DNA from: Thauera sp.
GTDB taxonomy: Bacteria > Pseudomonadota > Gammaproteobacteria > Burkholderiales > Rhodocyclaceae
Direction of reading: 5' to 3'
Length of the DNA stretch: 5,252 nucleotides
NCBI GenBank assembly: GCA_023150215.1
Contig: JAKLLJ010000242.1
Coordinates: forward strand, 1 to 5,252
Shown: piece after piece, positions 5,112-5,252 of the stretch
How the letters are laid out: each line of letters begins with the position of its first letter
How positions within the stretch are numbered: the first letter of the stretch is position 1
Position numbers and translations under genes: made by a program
The notes under the pieces: generated by a model
Database searches by the model: none
What the model saw: only the letters and a program-made list of their open reading frames with translations
What the model was told of the DNA's origin: nothing

Positions 5112-5127
5112 ATTACATTTCTGTAAT
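5112..5127. promoter_or_regulatory. Operator-like palindrome for a CopR/CusR-type regulator
   Basis: ATTACA-TTTC-TGTAAT is a perfect 6-bp inverted repeat with a four-base spacer, AT-rich in GC-rich surroundings. It sits centrally between the divergent regulator and copper operon. Its size, symmetry and place match the boxes bound by copper-responsive OmpR-type regulators such as CusR, PcoR and CopR. A near copy occurs at 750-765. It could drive both directions, giving regulator autoregulation and operon induction (inference). Confidence 0.78.
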
Positions 5128-5197
5128 TCCGCCTGCTCTCCCGCACCCCGGAGGCAGAATCGGTCACCGGCAGCACGAACCGAGTAGGAGCGAAACA

Positions 5198-5252
5198 ATG
5201 AAGATCCTGATCGTCGAAGACGAAGTGAAGACCGGCGACTACCTGCGCCAGG
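5198..5252 (+). CDS. Heavy-metal response regulator, CusR/CopR/IrlR type (5' fragment)
   Basis: Only the first 18 codons lie in the window; the gene runs off the right edge. The peptide MKILIVEDEVKTGDYLRQ is the classic N-terminus of the receiver domain in CusR/CopR/IrlR-type OmpR-family regulators, including the first beta strand (KILIV) and the acidic residues E7, D8 and E9 that help bind Mg2+ at the phosphorylation site. AGGAG (5186-5190) lies seven bases upstream of the ATG. A partner sensor kinase gene is expected beyond the edge but cannot be seen. The divergent copper operon makes copper or silver the likely signal. The choice between CusR, CopR and PcoR names cannot be made from 18 residues. 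Confidence 0.9.
   Translation, partial: MKILIVEDEVKTGDYLRQ

Larger units (their letters stand above)
5012..5197. promoter_or_regulatory. Divergent promoter region between the operon and the regulator gene
   Basis: This 186-base gap separates the Met-rich gene (leftward) from the response regulator gene (rightward) and holds one central operator-like palindrome (5112-5127). For the rightward gene a -10-like CAGAAT lies at 5155-5160 without a good -35. For the leftward operon the best-placed hexamer, at the same offset from the box as in the internal promoter, is only a weak match (CAACAT on the minus strand, 5073-5078). The absence of good -35 elements fits activator-dependent promoters. Start sites are not determinable from sequence. 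Confidence 0.6.

Noticed and set aside
5184..5192. GTAGGAGCG identical to the head of the REP-like elements
   Set aside because: No palindrome follows it; the bases are the Shine-Dalgarno of the regulator gene and the match is explained by that.
4368..5198. Minus-strand open frame of 276 codons overlapping the Met-rich gene
   Set aside because: It has low-complexity Arg/Gly/Asp-rich sequence out of frame with the Met-rich gene, which has a signal peptide and a good ribosome-binding site. It also spans the operator region.

Overview
The window is a compact copper-handling locus from a GC-rich Gram-negative bacterium, probably a betaproteobacterium or a related gammaproteobacterium. This assignment rests on base composition, Tat and lipoprotein export signals, an outer-membrane efflux protein and a CusR/CopR-type regulator. 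The sequence alone does not fix the genus.

Layout, right to left. At the right edge (5198-5252, plus strand) is the first 18 codons of a heavy-metal OmpR-type response regulator. Facing it on the minus strand is a run of six genes that reads away from it: a Met-rich periplasmic protein (4547-5011), a small exported protein of unknown function (4160-4468), a TolC-family outer-membrane lipoprotein (2751-4163), a two-domain-sized multicopper oxidase with a Tat signal (1333-2733), a Tat-exported cupredoxin (762-1262) and a CusF-like copper-binding protein (312-659). Positions 1-311 hold no supportable gene but carry three REP-like palindromes (two direct, one inverted) just past the end of the operon.

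Regulation visible in the sequence. The divergent intergenic region contains a perfect AT-rich palindrome, ATTACA-TTTC-TGTAAT (5112-5127), the expected kind of site for a CopR/CusR/PcoR-type regulator. A second site sharing its first 13 bases lies at 750-765, at the end of the cupredoxin gene and upstream of the CusF-like gene, followed by a good -10 hexamer. The last gene therefore probably has its own metal-responsive promoter. A strong hairpin sits between the first two operon genes (4504-4539), and a 7-bp dyad sits in the operon leader (5036-5055).

How the parts fit together (inference). All six minus-strand products carry an export signal, and none is an inner-membrane transporter. The set looks like an envelope copper-detoxification module: Met-rich and CusF-like proteins capture Cu(I), the oxidase converts Cu(I) to Cu(II), the cupredoxin binds or shuttles copper or electrons, and the outer-membrane channel offers an exit. 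No CusA/CusB-type pump or adaptor or P-type ATPase is present in the window, so the channel's pump partner is unknown. The most interesting items are the paired regulator boxes, the Met-rich first gene, the small conserved-looking protein translationally coupled to the channel gene, and the unusual make-up of the module.
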